From the NCBI GenBank assembly GCA_937885345.1, contig CAKZZH010000133.1:11745-75744 (forward strand): 64,000 nucleotides of DNA. The letters are read 5' to 3'. This document shows positions 15,612-25,006 of the stretch, one piece after another; position 1 is the stretch's first letter, and each line of letters begins with the position of its first letter. Below the pieces are notes generated by a model, which searched no databases, was not told the DNA's origin, and saw nothing but the letters and a program-made list of their open reading frames with translations. This stretch comes from an uncultured Lachnospiraceae bacterium (GTDB lineage Bacteria > Bacillota > Clostridia > Lachnospirales > Lachnospiraceae). The position numbers and the translations under genes are program-made.

Positions 15612-17159
15612 ATGAAAAAGTGGAACAGAATTATTTGTTTAAGTTGTATAACCGCAATGACGCTTGCTTTTTGCGGATGTAATAACGGGTCAACGGCAAT
15701 CGGTTCTTCCGGCTCTGATTCTTCCGATGCAGACAGCTTTCAGTCGGAGACGGAGCCTTTTACAAGAGAGAGGATCGCAAAGTTCGAAGCTGAGGTTGGC
15801 ACTGATTTTGTCGGTAATACCAAAGTTTCTTCAAGTGTTAAAGGTTTCTCGGGAACCGGATATGTTGACGGCTTTACAGGAGAAAACGACAGCGCATCCA
15901 TTATGATTTCCGTTGATGAAGAAGCATTTTACGATCTTGATATGTACGTTTGCGTAAGTGGCGGCTACAAAGAGAATTACGTATACCTTGACGACGAATA
16001 TGTCGGAATAATCGCATGTAAAAGCAGTTCATTCGAAACGATCACGATCCCTCATGTTTATATAACCGCAGGTGAACACAAACTTGCTGTTCACGGCTAT
16101 TGGGGATATGTTAACTGGGATAATGTAATAATCGCAACAAGTGCTCCTTTCGATACTTCCATATATGATGTGGAAGCCACACTTGTCAATGCAAATGCTT
16201 CCGATAATGCCAAGAGACTTATGCAGTATATCTGTGATAATTATGGCAAGAATGTCATTTCCGGACAGTATTGCTCGGAAGGAGCGTTCGGTAAGGAAAT
16301 GGCCGTTATCATGAAGACAACCGGCAAACTTCCCGCGATGCTCGGACTTGATATGTCGGAGTTCTCATCCTCATCACAAGCTTCTGACGGAAGCAATACA
16401 AGTGTTGATAAAGCACTTGCTGCCTGGGAAGAGAATATAATCGTTACGATGTGCTGGCACTGGCTTGCGCCCGAGAAATATGTTACCGGCAACTGGTATA
16501 GTGCATTTTATAAAGAGAATACTTCGATCGATCTCGATAAAATAATGAGTGGACAGGATGAGGAAGGCTACGATCTTCTTGTCAAAGATATAAAGCTTTG
16601 CGCTGAGGCTTTTAAGCCACTTAAGGAAGCTGATGTGCCTGTACTTTGGAGACCTCTTCACGAAGCGAGCGGCGGCTGGTTCTGGTGGGGCAACTGCGAG
16701 GCCGAGTCTTACATCAAGCTCTATCAGTTGATTTACGATATCTTTGTTAACGAATATGAACTTAATAACCTGATCTGGGTATGGAACGGTCAGGACCCCG
16801 ACTGGTATGTCGGTGATGAATATTGTGATATTATCGGTGAGGACATTTATCCCGGAAAGCATGTATATACTTCGCAGTATCAGAAGTACATCGCTGCTGT
16901 AAATGAATATACAAGCGCACGTAAAATAATTACTCTTTCCGAGAACGGATGTCATTTCGATCCCGATCTTGCACTTAGGGACGGATCAATGTGGAGTTAT
17001 TTCGGAACCTGGGAAGGTGAATTTATCTGTGGTGATTCCGCATTTAACACACTTTCCGAAGAATATACCGAAGCGGATATGCTTAAGAAGGTTTACAATC
17101 ACGAGAATGTGATAACAAGGGATGAACTTCCCGATCTTAAGACTTATTCAGGCGAATAA
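15612..17159 (+). CDS. GH26 endo-beta-1,4-mannanase lipoprotein with CBM35-like module
   Basis: The 515-residue protein begins with a lipoprotein signal (hydrophobic stretch ending FCGC, about residue 24) and a Ser/Asp-rich linker. A beta-sandwich follows (about 55-180, starting FEAEVGTDF and ending WGYVNWDNVII) that resembles CBM35 modules, and then a GH26 barrel. The acid/base Glu351 lies in WRPLHEASGGWFWW and the nucleophile Glu444 in TLSENG, the standard GH26 pair. It should cut beta-1,4-mannosyl bonds of gluco- or galactomannan at the cell surface to give oligosaccharides for the transporters downstream. It is the first gene of the locus, with a GAGGG site before ATG 15612. It keeps only one catalytic and one binding domain. 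Confidence 0.92.
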   Translation: MKKWNRIICLSCITAMTLAFCGCNNGSTAIGSSGSDSSDADSFQSETEPFTRERIAKFEAEVGTDFVGNTKVSSSVKGFSGTGYVDGFTGENDSASIMISVDEEAFYDLDMYVCVSGGYKENYVYLDDEYVGIIACKSSSFETITIPHVYITAGEHKLAVHGYWGYVNWDNVIIATSAPFDTSIYDVEATLVNANASDNAKRLMQYICDNYGKNVISGQYCSEGAFGKEMAVIMKTTGKLPAMLGLDMSEFSSSSQASDGSNTSVDKALAAWEENIIVTMCWHWLAPEKYVTGNWYSAFYKENTSIDLDKIMSGQDEEGYDLLVKDIKLCAEAFKPLKEADVPVLWRPLHEASGGWFWWGNCEAESYIKLYQLIYDIFVNEYELNNLIWVWNGQDPDWYVGDEYCDIIGEDIYPGKHVYTSQYQKYIAAVNEYTSARKIITLSENGCHFDPDLALRDGSMWSYFGTWEGEFICGDSAFNTLSEEYTEADMLKKVYNHENVITRDELPDLKTYSGE

Positions 17160-17171
17160 AGGTTTAGTTAT

Positions 17172-17846
17172 ATGGCAGAGGATAAGAAAAGCAGATCTTC
17201 ATCCCGGCGCCTGATGGATTCGGAGGGCGGATTTATAACCTTTCTGAGTAAAACCGGTGAGACACTGATCCTGGGGGTTTTGTGGATAGTGACATCGCTT
17301 GGGATAATAACGATCGGATCTTCATGGGCATCTATGTATTATGCGATCGTTAAGAGCGTCAGAAAGGGCAGAGGTTATCCGGTCAAGGAATTTTTCTCCT
17401 CGTTTAAGAGGACATTCGGCAAAGGCGCTACGATGTCGATAGTGCTTGCGATGATCGTTTTTGCAATTGTAATGTTATGCCGGGCTGCGGTGAGTATGCA
17501 AAGTACGCAGGGTAATTTCCTTTTGAGAACTTATTTTGCGTTGGGGGCTGCAGTTGCCGCGATAGTGATCTATCTTTTCCCGGTGCTCTCAAGGTTTACG
17601 ATGAGCATTGGCGAAATGGTAAGACTGGCATTTATAATGTGTTTCAGGTATATCTATTTTACAGTGATCATACTTGGAGGAACGGCCGGGATAATATATA
17701 TGTATTTGACTTTCCTGCCGCTTATTACATTACTTGTTATACCTGCTGCATGGTTTTTTGTATGCACGCTGATGATCGAAAAGGTTCTTCGGCATTATAT
17801 GCCCAAGCCGGATGAAACCAACAAAGACGAATGGTATTACAAATAG
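17172..17846 (+). CDS. DUF624 (YesL-like) membrane protein, copy 1
   Basis: This small 224-residue membrane protein has about five hydrophobic helices. It shows the DUF624/YesL pattern: an N-terminal amphipathic segment, VLWIVTSLGIITIGSSWASMYYAI, and a C-terminus ending DEWYYK. YesL-type genes are typically found beside sugar ABC transporter genes, for example near rhamnogalacturonan loci of Bacillus, but their role is unknown. Here it sits between the mannanase (12-bp gap) and the large binding protein. A second copy at 33137 follows the other binding protein and ends almost identically (DKWYYK), so each transporter seems to have its own copy. It may assist transporter assembly; this is inference. 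Confidence 0.85.
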   Translation: MAEDKKSRSSSRRLMDSEGGFITFLSKTGETLILGVLWIVTSLGIITIGSSWASMYYAIVKSVRKGRGYPVKEFFSSFKRTFGKGATMSIVLAMIVFAIVMLCRAAVSMQSTQGNFLLRTYFALGAAVAAIVIYLFPVLSRFTMSIGEMVRLAFIMCFRYIYFTVIILGGTAGIIYMYLTFLPLITLLVIPAAWFFVCTLMIEKVLRHYMPKPDETNKDEWYYK

Positions 17847-17865
17847 GATTTGGAGGCATTGTTTT

Positions 17866-20640
17866 ATGAGATTAAGAGGGAGCAATGGTAACAGATTGGT
17901 TAAAGCAGGTATTATGCTCACTGCTGTTGCTGCGGTTACAGGTATATTTGTTTCCGGAGGAAGCACCGTTACCAAGGTTATGGGACTTACACAGGAGGAG
18001 GCAAGTGACCTTGTAAGTGAATATTCTGCCGATAAGATCAGCTACAAGGAGTATCTTGCCAATCTTTCGGATACTACTCGCGCTAGTGATATTATAACCA
18101 TAAACGGTAATGAGTATACCGATTATTCGGAGAATAACGCTTCGGCAACACCGAAGGTTTATGAAGATTACGAAGGCTTTACCGGTGGATCCGTTGTGAC
18201 TACCGAAGATTCCTATATTACGTATTCTTTTGAGGTCGAGACCCCCGGCCTCTATGAGATATATATTCAATATTATCCTGTTGAGGGAAACAACTCCGAG
18301 ATACAGAGAAGCTTCTTTATAGACGGCGAGCTTCCTTATAAGGAGCTTTCTTTGGTAGAATTCTCCAGAGTATGGACAACCGATATTGCCAAGGCCGCGT
18401 TTGACAGCGGTGCTACCACCATAACATGGGAGAGCGATGTTCAGGGTAATAATCTTAAGCCAACATCCATAGAGATCCCTGAGTGGGTTACTTCGGCACT
18501 TTATGACAATAACGGCTATATCACCGATCCTCTTTCGATATACCTCACCAAGGGCAAACATGAGATTTCGATCAATGCTCAGAGAGAGCCTATGATGATC
18601 GGATCGATCGTATTTTCCAATGCGGACGAGATCAAATCATATTCAGATTTTATCGCCGATAGCAATGATAACGGCGTTAAGGATACAAGCGGTGTGGTTA
18701 TCGAGATTCAGGGCGAAGATGCGTACAAGACATCTTCTCAGATGCTTTATCCCAAGCAGGATCAGTCATCTCCCTCTGTTTCGCCTTCCAGCGCCAAGGA
18801 GCTTCTGAACAACACCATCGGCGGTTCAAGTTGGGATAATGCGGGACAGTGGATAGAGTGGAAATTCAGCGTTCCCGAGAGCGGATATTACAACATTTCG
18901 CTTTATGATAATCAGAATTTCATGAAGGGTATTTATGTATCCCGTAAAATATACATTGACGGTGAAGTTCCTTTCTCAGAACTTGAGAATTACGGATTCT
19001 ATTATGAATCCACCTGGAGACTGGATACTTTGTCCGATTCCGAGGACGATCCTTTCAAGCTCTATCTTACCGAAGGTGAACATACAATAAGAATGGAAGT
19101 CGTACTCGGTGAGTTCTCCGATATCATCGCCGAGGTACAGGACTGTGTATCACAGCTCAATTCAATCTATCGTAAAATAATCCGTATCACCGGTGTTTCG
19201 CCCGATGTAAACCGTGACTACCAGATCGGATCTTCTATTCCTACTATTTATGATGAGATTCAGGCTGTAAGAGATCAGCTTGATGCGGCAATAACAAGAC
19301 TTCGTAATGCAGTTGGTCATACATCCGATAAGGAAACCGTTCTTATAACCATGAGAGATCAGCTCGATTACCTCCTTAAGGATGTTGAACGTTTCGTAAG
19401 AGTCATCGGTACATTCAAGATTAACATCCGCGCCTGCGGTACCTGGCTTACTCAGGTTATCAGCCAGCCTCTCGCAATTGACAGATTGTTTATTTATTCG
19501 CCGGATCAGAAAGTAAAGGTAAGCGGCGAGAATTTCTTCTCCAAGTTCGGATATGAGATGAGCAGATTGTTCTATTCGTTTGTCATCGATTACAATTCAC
19601 TTGGAGCAACGGATGAAGAGATGGCTAATAATGCGGACAACACGATCACACTTTGGATAGGCACCGGACGTGACCAGGCCAATGTTATCCGAAGCCTTAT
19701 CGATGAATCGTTTACAAGTGTTAACGGAATCAATGTTAAAGTACAGCTCGTAGATATGAATACACTTCTTCGTGCGGAACTTGCCGGAGAGGGACCTGAT
19801 GTTGCAATTCAGGTTGCCAATACCAACGGTCTTGCCGGTACGGTTCTTAATACAGGTAACGATACACCTGTTAACTACGGTTTGAGACATGCGGTTCTCG
19901 ACCTTACACAGTTTGAAGACATCGAAGAAGTTACTTCAAGATTTTATGACAGCGCACTTACCGCATTTTCGTTTGACGGTTCGATATATGCACTTCCCGA
20001 GACACAGACCTTCCCGGTTATGTTCTATCGTAAAGATATCATTTCCGAACTCGGGATAGAAGTGCCCGAGACATGGGATGACGTTAAAGTCATAATGTCC
20101 GTACTTGCCAAGAACCAGATGGAGTTCGGTATGTTACCGGGCGAGCAGATATTTGCAATGCTTCTGTATCAGAACGGCGGACAGTATTATACCGATGATG
20201 CAACAGCATCTGCACTTGATTCCGATATTGCGGTTAATACATTCAAACAGTACTGCGAATTTTATACAGATTACGGTCTTGATAAAACAACCTCCGTTGA
20301 AGAACGTTTCCGTACAGGCGAGTGTCCGATCATAATCGCGGACTATACCGTATACAACAACCTCGAAGTATCGGCTCCCGATATTGCGGGACTGTGGGAT
20401 TTTACACTTGTACCCGGTACTGTTAAGGAGGACGGAACCGTCGATCATTCCGTTGGATGTTCCGGACTTGCCAGCATGATAATGGCAGACACCAAGAACC
20501 CCGATGCTTGTTGGGAATTCCTAAAGTGGTGGACAAGCGCCGATGTTCAGACTTTGTATGACAGAGAAATGGAATCACTTATGGGTTCCGCTGCCAGAGT
20601 CGCAACTGCAAATCAGGAGGCTTTTTCAAGACTCCCCTGA
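17866..20640 (+). CDS. Carbohydrate-module/solute-binding fusion, ended early by in-frame UGA
   Basis: ATG 17866 follows TTTGGAGG by nine bases. The frame runs 924 codons to a TGA at 20638-20640 and then stays open for 75 more codons to a TAA, so the full protein would have 1000 codons. An N-terminal hydrophobic segment without a lipobox Cys probably anchors it in the membrane. Two beta-sandwich modules follow (about 85-265 and 285-560), the second split by a helical insert (about 420-525, EIQAVRDQLDAAITRL). From about 593 on it is a family 1 extracellular solute-binding protein. The UGA falls in SRLP-stop-PKETYENL; related proteins have LPW here, so TGG probably became TGA. The loss removes the last 76 residues. 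Causes could be a real mutation, a sequencing error or UGA read-through (next base C). It precedes its two permeases. Confidence 0.85.
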   Translation: MRLRGSNGNRLVKAGIMLTAVAAVTGIFVSGGSTVTKVMGLTQEEASDLVSEYSADKISYKEYLANLSDTTRASDIITINGNEYTDYSENNASATPKVYEDYEGFTGGSVVTTEDSYITYSFEVETPGLYEIYIQYYPVEGNNSEIQRSFFIDGELPYKELSLVEFSRVWTTDIAKAAFDSGATTITWESDVQGNNLKPTSIEIPEWVTSALYDNNGYITDPLSIYLTKGKHEISINAQREPMMIGSIVFSNADEIKSYSDFIADSNDNGVKDTSGVVIEIQGEDAYKTSSQMLYPKQDQSSPSVSPSSAKELLNNTIGGSSWDNAGQWIEWKFSVPESGYYNISLYDNQNFMKGIYVSRKIYIDGEVPFSELENYGFYYESTWRLDTLSDSEDDPFKLYLTEGEHTIRMEVVLGEFSDIIAEVQDCVSQLNSIYRKIIRITGVSPDVNRDYQIGSSIPTIYDEIQAVRDQLDAAITRLRNAVGHTSDKETVLITMRDQLDYLLKDVERFVRVIGTFKINIRACGTWLTQVISQPLAIDRLFIYSPDQKVKVSGENFFSKFGYEMSRLFYSFVIDYNSLGATDEEMANNADNTITLWIGTGRDQANVIRSLIDESFTSVNGINVKVQLVDMNTLLRAELAGEGPDVAIQVANTNGLAGTVLNTGNDTPVNYGLRHAVLDLTQFEDIEEVTSRFYDSALTAFSFDGSIYALPETQTFPVMFYRKDIISELGIEVPETWDDVKVIMSVLAKNQMEFGMLPGEQIFAMLLYQNGGQYYTDDATASALDSDIAVNTFKQYCEFYTDYGLDKTTSVEERFRTGECPIIIADYTVYNNLEVSAPDIAGLWDFTLVPGTVKEDGTVDHSVGCSGLASMIMADTKNPDACWEFLKWWTSADVQTLYDREMESLMGSAARVATANQEAFSRLP

Positions 20641-20868
20641 CCGAAGGAAACATATGAGAACCTTGCAAAAGCGTTTACCTATGTAAAGGGTATTCCCCAG
20701 GTTCCCGGCGGATATTACTCATGGCGTAATGTTAACAACGCATATTATACCGTTACAACAGAGACCGACACTGCTTCCCCGAGAGAGGAACTTATGGATA
20801 AGGTTCTCTACATTAACGAAGAGATAACTTACAAGAGAATTGAACTTGGACTGCCGGTGGCAGAATAA
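20641..20868 (+). pseudogene. In-frame continuation of the binding protein after the UGA
   Basis: These 75 sense codons and TAA stop continue the frame of the preceding gene without any shift (17866-20868 is 1001 codons). They encode a normal solute-binding C-terminus: PKETYENLAKAF, then VKGIPQVPGGYYSWR, ending LGLPVAE. There is no ribosome-binding site or good start of its own; an out-of-frame ATG at 20653 leads nowhere. Its intact state means the stop is very recent, erroneous or regularly read through. Confidence 0.85.
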
Positions 20869-20887
20869 ATAACGGAGGAGAAGGTCA

Positions 20888-21832
20888 ATGAAAAAGTCGG
20901 ATAAGAATCTTGATCAGACATCGCAGATGGCCAAGAAACATGGCAGCCTTGGATACAGAATCAAGAAGAGTAAAGCCAGCTATTTGATGATAGCACCGTA
21001 TTTTATTTTATTTTTCGTGTTTACGGTACTTCCGGTTGTTATTTCCATCTTCTTCAGCTTCACGTATTTCAATATGCTGGAGCCGCCTAAATTTAACGGA
21101 TGGGCTAACTACATCAAGCTTTTTCTTGAGGATGATATCTTCCTGATATCTCTTAAGAATACATTGATATTTGCGGTTATAACCGGTCCTATAAGTTATA
21201 TTCTTTGTCTATTCTTTGCATGGGTGATCAACGATCTTAATCCCAAGCTCAGAACGTTTTTGACGCTTATATTTTACGCGCCTTCCATATGCGGTAACGC
21301 ATATATGGTATGGTCGCTCATCCTTTCAAGCGACAGATACGGATACTTGAACGGTATTCTTATAAATCTCGGAATTATCGATGAAGCGAAGCTGTGGATG
21401 CAGGATGCAAACCTCATTCTTCCCTGCCTTATAGTCGTACAGTTGTGGCTGTCACTTGGTACAGGTTTCCTTTCATTTATCGCCGGTCTTCAGACGGTTG
21501 ATAAGAACCTTTACGAAGCGGCGGCAATCGACGGAGTTAAGAACCGTTGGCAGGAACTCTGGTATGTAACGCTTCCCGCAATGAAGCCCCAGCTTATGTT
21601 CGGTGCCGTAATGCAGATCACACAGTCATTTGCGGTTGCTGATATTTCACTTTACCTTGCCGGCAACCCTTCGGTCAACTACGCCGGTGCAACGATCGTA
21701 ACCCACCTGCTGGATTACGGTTCGAGCCGATTTGATATGGGTTACGCTTCAGCGATCGCGACCGTGCTGTTCCTGCTTATGGTAGGCAGCAATAAGTTAG
21801 TCCAGAAACTTCTCAGAAGGGTAGGTGAGTAA
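20888..21832 (+). CDS. Sugar ABC transporter permease (MalF/UgpA type), system 1
   Basis: This 314-residue permease has six membrane helices after a basic N-terminal tail. The EAA loop that docks to the ATPase reads EAAAIDGVKNRWQELWYVTLPAMKP (about residues 212-236). It would import mannooligosaccharides or related glycans together with the next permease and the large binding protein upstream. GGAGG before ATG 20888 is strong, and the gap from the repaired upstream frame is 19 bp. It overlaps the next gene by a few bases, implying coupled translation. No cognate ATPase is encoded nearby; an MsmK-like shared ATPase elsewhere is the usual solution in Firmicutes (established pattern, not seen here). 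Confidence 0.92.
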   Translation: MKKSDKNLDQTSQMAKKHGSLGYRIKKSKASYLMIAPYFILFFVFTVLPVVISIFFSFTYFNMLEPPKFNGWANYIKLFLEDDIFLISLKNTLIFAVITGPISYILCLFFAWVINDLNPKLRTFLTLIFYAPSICGNAYMVWSLILSSDRYGYLNGILINLGIIDEAKLWMQDANLILPCLIVVQLWLSLGTGFLSFIAGLQTVDKNLYEAAAIDGVKNRWQELWYVTLPAMKPQLMFGAVMQITQSFAVADISLYLAGNPSVNYAGATIVTHLLDYGSSRFDMGYASAIATVLFLLMVGSNKLVQKLLRRVGE

Positions 21833-22820
21833 GTTGTCAATATTTCAAAGTAAGCCGAAAGCAGTGCCCAATGAGAAATCCAAAGCAGAGATTAAGGCCG
21901 ATAAGGCTCAATTAAAAGCTCAAAGGTATGTTGAGCGTAATAATAGAAGAGCTAAGAGCAAGTTCTTCAAACCGAAGCAGAAAAAAGTTAACCGTTCTGT
22001 GGCAGGTAACGGAATCCTCTTCGTAATAATGGCAATTTGCGGTGTATTTATGGCACTTCCTCTGGTAATGATCATAAATAACGCTCTCAAGCCCCTCGAT
22101 GAGATCTTCCAGTACCCTCCGAAGATATTCGTAAGGAACCCTACACTTGAGAACTTTGGCGATCTGTTCATAATCATGAGCGATTCGTGGGTCCCTTTTT
22201 CGAGATACATACTTAACACGATCATCATTACCGGACTTGGAACGGTCGGACATGTTGTTCTTGCATCGCTTGCGGCTTATCCGCTTGCAAAACACGACTT
22301 CCCCGGTAAGAAGATACTTTTCAACATGGTAGTGCTTTCAATGATGTTCTCGTGGACCGTAACGCAGATCCCGACATACATGATCGTAAGCTGGCTACAT
22401 ATCAACAACACTTATGCACCGCTTATTTTACAGGCATGGCAATACGGAATGGGCTTGTACCTGATGAAACAGTTTATGGAGCAGCTGCCCAATTCGCTTA
22501 TGGAATCTGCAAGACTAGATGGTGCAAGCGAATGGAAGATCTTCTGGAAAATAGTAATGCCGAATGTTAAGCCCGCATGGCTGACACTTGCGATATTCCA
22601 GTTCCAGCAGATGTGGGGCAACACCGGAAGTATGTTCCTTCGTGATGAGCAGCTCAAACCGCTCCAGTATGCACTTCAGCAGATTGCAGCCGGCGGTACA
22701 GCCAGAGCCGGAGCTTCGGCAGCCGTTACATTTATCATCGCAGCGGTTCCGATCATATTCTTCCTGGCATGTCAGAGTAACGTACTTGAGACCATGACAA
22801 CATCAGGTATTAAGGAATAA
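21825..22820 (+). CDS. Sugar ABC transporter permease (MalG/UgpE type), system 1
   Basis: This 331-residue permease has an unusually long basic cytoplasmic N-terminus of about 65 residues before the first helix, then six helices. The EAA-type loop reads ESARLDGASEWKIFWKIVMPNVKP (about 226-249). It forms the heterodimeric channel with the preceding permease. The start is ambiguous. GTG 21825 overlaps the previous gene and is only four bases from AGAAGGG, while TTG 21834 is better spaced; the product differs by three residues. It ends 18 bp before the NHL-propeller gene. Confidence 0.9.
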   Translation: MSKLSIFQSKPKAVPNEKSKAEIKADKAQLKAQRYVERNNRRAKSKFFKPKQKKVNRSVAGNGILFVIMAICGVFMALPLVMIINNALKPLDEIFQYPPKIFVRNPTLENFGDLFIIMSDSWVPFSRYILNTIIITGLGTVGHVVLASLAAYPLAKHDFPGKKILFNMVVLSMMFSWTVTQIPTYMIVSWLHINNTYAPLILQAWQYGMGLYLMKQFMEQLPNSLMESARLDGASEWKIFWKIVMPNVKPAWLTLAIFQFQQMWGNTGSMFLRDEQLKPLQYALQQIAAGGTARAGASAAVTFIIAAVPIIFFLACQSNVLETMTTSGIKE

Positions 22821-22838
22821 AGGAATGAAGGAGAGCTT

Positions 22839-24320
22839 ATGAAAAAATTAAAATTCACAACCAAAGCTGCAGCCTTCATCCTCGCAGCTGTGAGTATCAT
22901 AGGAGCTTATACAACACTGGTATCGGCAGATGAAGAGTTGCCATATGAAACATACAATTACAACTATTGGGAAGACATCGTTATAACTCCCGCAGCGTAT
23001 GTTCCCAGCGGATCAGTTACCGGAGTTGAGCTTGGAACGATCAATTTCAAAACGCCTCAGGATTTCTGTATTTCCGAAGACAACGAGGTATATGTTGCAG
23101 ATACCGGTAATAACAGAATAGTAGTCTTGAACGATAAAATGAACAAGGTCAACAGGATCATCGATTCGTTTGAGATGGACGGCGTTACGGAAACATTTAA
23201 TGCACCTTACGGTGTATGCGTATCCGAAAAGAATCAGCTTTACATTGCGGATTCAAATAACAATAGAGTAGTTGTTCTTACGCCCGAAGGAGATTTTATT
23301 AAGATTGTTGCAAATCCCCAGTCGGAAGTGCTTGAAGACGACTTCTCGTTTGTGCCTCTTAAGGTTACGGTTGATTATGCGGACCGTGTTTATGTAATTG
23401 CCAAGAACGCGTTTGAAGGTATTCTCTTATTCGAGAGTACGGGCGATTTTATCGGATATTTTGGTACGATCAATGTTAAGATCTCAGCATGGGATAAGTT
23501 CTGGAGACGATTCGCCACCAAAGAGGAGAAAGCCAATCAGCAGCTGTATATTCCTACCGAATTTACCGGTATCGATGTTGATGCGGACGGATTTATCTAT
23601 GCGTCGAATATCGACTCGGAAGGCATACAGGCTGTCAGACGTCTTAACCCTCAAGGTAAGGACGTAATTCAGAAAGGTGAGAACGGTAATGTCGGTGGAG
23701 ATATCGACTGGAGTCAGTACGGTACTTATTCCGGACCCAGCGAGATAACCGATGTTGTTTACAGAGACAAAGGTATGTATTCGCTTCTCGATCGTAAGAG
23801 AGGAAGGATTTTTACTTACGACAAGGAAGGAAATCTTCTCTACATATTCGGTGGTATCGGTCTTCAAAAAGGTACCTTCCGTACACCCGTTGCGATCGAG
23901 TCCATCAATGATGAGATAATTGTTCTTGATGCGGGACGTAATTCAATCCTTCGTTTTAAGGAAACCAATTACGGTAGCCTTATCAATGATGCGGTCGGCC
24001 TTCGTTATGACGGTGATGAGACGCTTGCGATTGACAAATGGCAGGAGGTTCTGAGACTCGACGAGAATAACGAGCTTGCCAATAACGGTATTGCAAAGGC
24101 TTATCTTACGGCCGGTGATAACAAGCTTGCCATGACTTATTTTAAAATGGGTATGAATCAGAAATATTACGCTATTGCGTACAAGCGATATCGTAATGAT
24201 ATATTGGCGTCGAACCTGACGGTTGTACTTACGGTACTCATTGTTATTATTGCAGGACTGGTAGTATTCAGCAAGATTCGTGCCAAGAAGAAAGGTAAAG
24301 TAAAGGAGGAGCTGTTGTAA
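22839..24320 (+). CDS. NHL-repeat beta-propeller protein with C-terminal membrane anchor
   Basis: The 493-residue protein has an N-terminal signal peptide (hydrophobic to about residue 30). A beta-propeller of NHL repeats follows (about 60-375; for example VYVADTGNNRIVVLN and LYIADSNNNRVVVL), then a TPR-like helical stretch (about 390-445) and one membrane helix near 457-478 followed by a basic tail. This arrangement puts the propeller outside the cell, tethered to the membrane. NHL propellers bind proteins, RNA or glycans; no enzyme motif is seen. Its place between ABC permeases and a YIP1 protein suggests a scaffold, receptor or maturation role for the importer; this is inference. GAAGGAG supports ATG 22839. 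The stop overlaps the next start (TAATG). Confidence 0.8.
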   Translation: MKKLKFTTKAAAFILAAVSIIGAYTTLVSADEELPYETYNYNYWEDIVITPAAYVPSGSVTGVELGTINFKTPQDFCISEDNEVYVADTGNNRIVVLNDKMNKVNRIIDSFEMDGVTETFNAPYGVCVSEKNQLYIADSNNNRVVVLTPEGDFIKIVANPQSEVLEDDFSFVPLKVTVDYADRVYVIAKNAFEGILLFESTGDFIGYFGTINVKISAWDKFWRRFATKEEKANQQLYIPTEFTGIDVDADGFIYASNIDSEGIQAVRRLNPQGKDVIQKGENGNVGGDIDWSQYGTYSGPSEITDVVYRDKGMYSLLDRKRGRIFTYDKEGNLLYIFGGIGLQKGTFRTPVAIESINDEIIVLDAGRNSILRFKETNYGSLINDAVGLRYDGDETLAIDKWQEVLRLDENNELANNGIAKAYLTAGDNKLAMTYFKMGMNQKYYAIAYKRYRNDILASNLTVVLTVLIVIIAGLVVFSKIRAKKKGKVKEELL

Positions 24321-24994
24321 TGGATGAAGAAAGACGTTTATCAGTCAAAGAGTGGTTCGCCAGCAGACAGATCTTCTCTAAGGACAAGTGGGGTTATGTT
24401 TGGCATACCGTAATTCACCCTGTTGACGGATTCTATGAGATTCGTCACAGGGACCGCGGGAGTTTGGCCGTTGCGATCGTACTTGTAATAATATTCTCGC
24501 TTTGCTTTTCGATTAACAGATTGTCTGCGGGATTTGTTGTTAACGATATCAATCCGAGAAGCGTAAATACATTTACAGAGCTTATTTCGGTTTTATTGCT
24601 TTACTTTCTTGTTGCCGTTTCCAATTGGTCGATCACCTGCCTTATGGAAGGTGAAGGACGAATGAAGGATATACTGATAGCTGTCGGTTATTCACTTGTT
24701 CCGGTGACCATCGGATTCATTGTCGGTACGATATTCAGTCAGTTTGTCGCAGCCGATGAATCGGCATTTTATTACATGATAGTAGGTATCGGAATTGCTT
24801 ATTCGGTATTTATGTTATTCGTAGGCATTATGAATATACATAATTACACGCTCGGTAAGACGATACTCACAATGATCCTGACACTTGTTGCATTGCTTAT
24901 AATCATCTTTATCGCACTACTTTTTATCGATCTTATAGGACAGGTTGTAAGCTTCTTCAAGAGTATTTATCAGGAACTGATATTCAGAGGATAG
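24320..24994 (+). CDS. YIP1-family membrane protein
   Basis: This 224-residue protein has five predicted membrane helices after a hydrophilic N-terminus. It matches the Yip1 domain pattern (HPVDGFYEIRHRDRGSL near residue 33, then membrane segments with GYSLVPVTIG). Bacterial YIP1-domain proteins are uncharacterised, although the domain is common beside DUF5696 genes and sugar ABC transporters as I remember it. The start overlaps the stop of the NHL gene by one base, so the two are probably translationally coupled and made in equal amounts. The next gene begins 12 bp later. A role in transporter assembly or membrane organisation is a guess from context. Confidence 0.8.
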   Translation: MDEERRLSVKEWFASRQIFSKDKWGYVWHTVIHPVDGFYEIRHRDRGSLAVAIVLVIIFSLCFSINRLSAGFVVNDINPRSVNTFTELISVLLLYFLVAVSNWSITCLMEGEGRMKDILIAVGYSLVPVTIGFIVGTIFSQFVAADESAFYYMIVGIGIAYSVFMLFVGIMNIHNYTLGKTILTMILTLVALLIIIFIALLFIDLIGQVVSFFKSIYQELIFRG

Positions 24995-25006
24995 GGGGCG
25001 CAGGAC

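Noticed and set aside
20653..20868. Separate small gene after the UGA of the large binding protein
   Set aside because: The ATG there is out of frame with the conserved C-terminus and quickly closes; the sequence is the in-frame end of the upstream gene.
20888..21832. Code change (UGA read as Trp) as explanation for the interrupted gene
   Set aside because: Neighbouring genes use TGG for Trp throughout and end on TGA at the expected family length (for example mutL, the DUF1624 gene), so the standard code applies.
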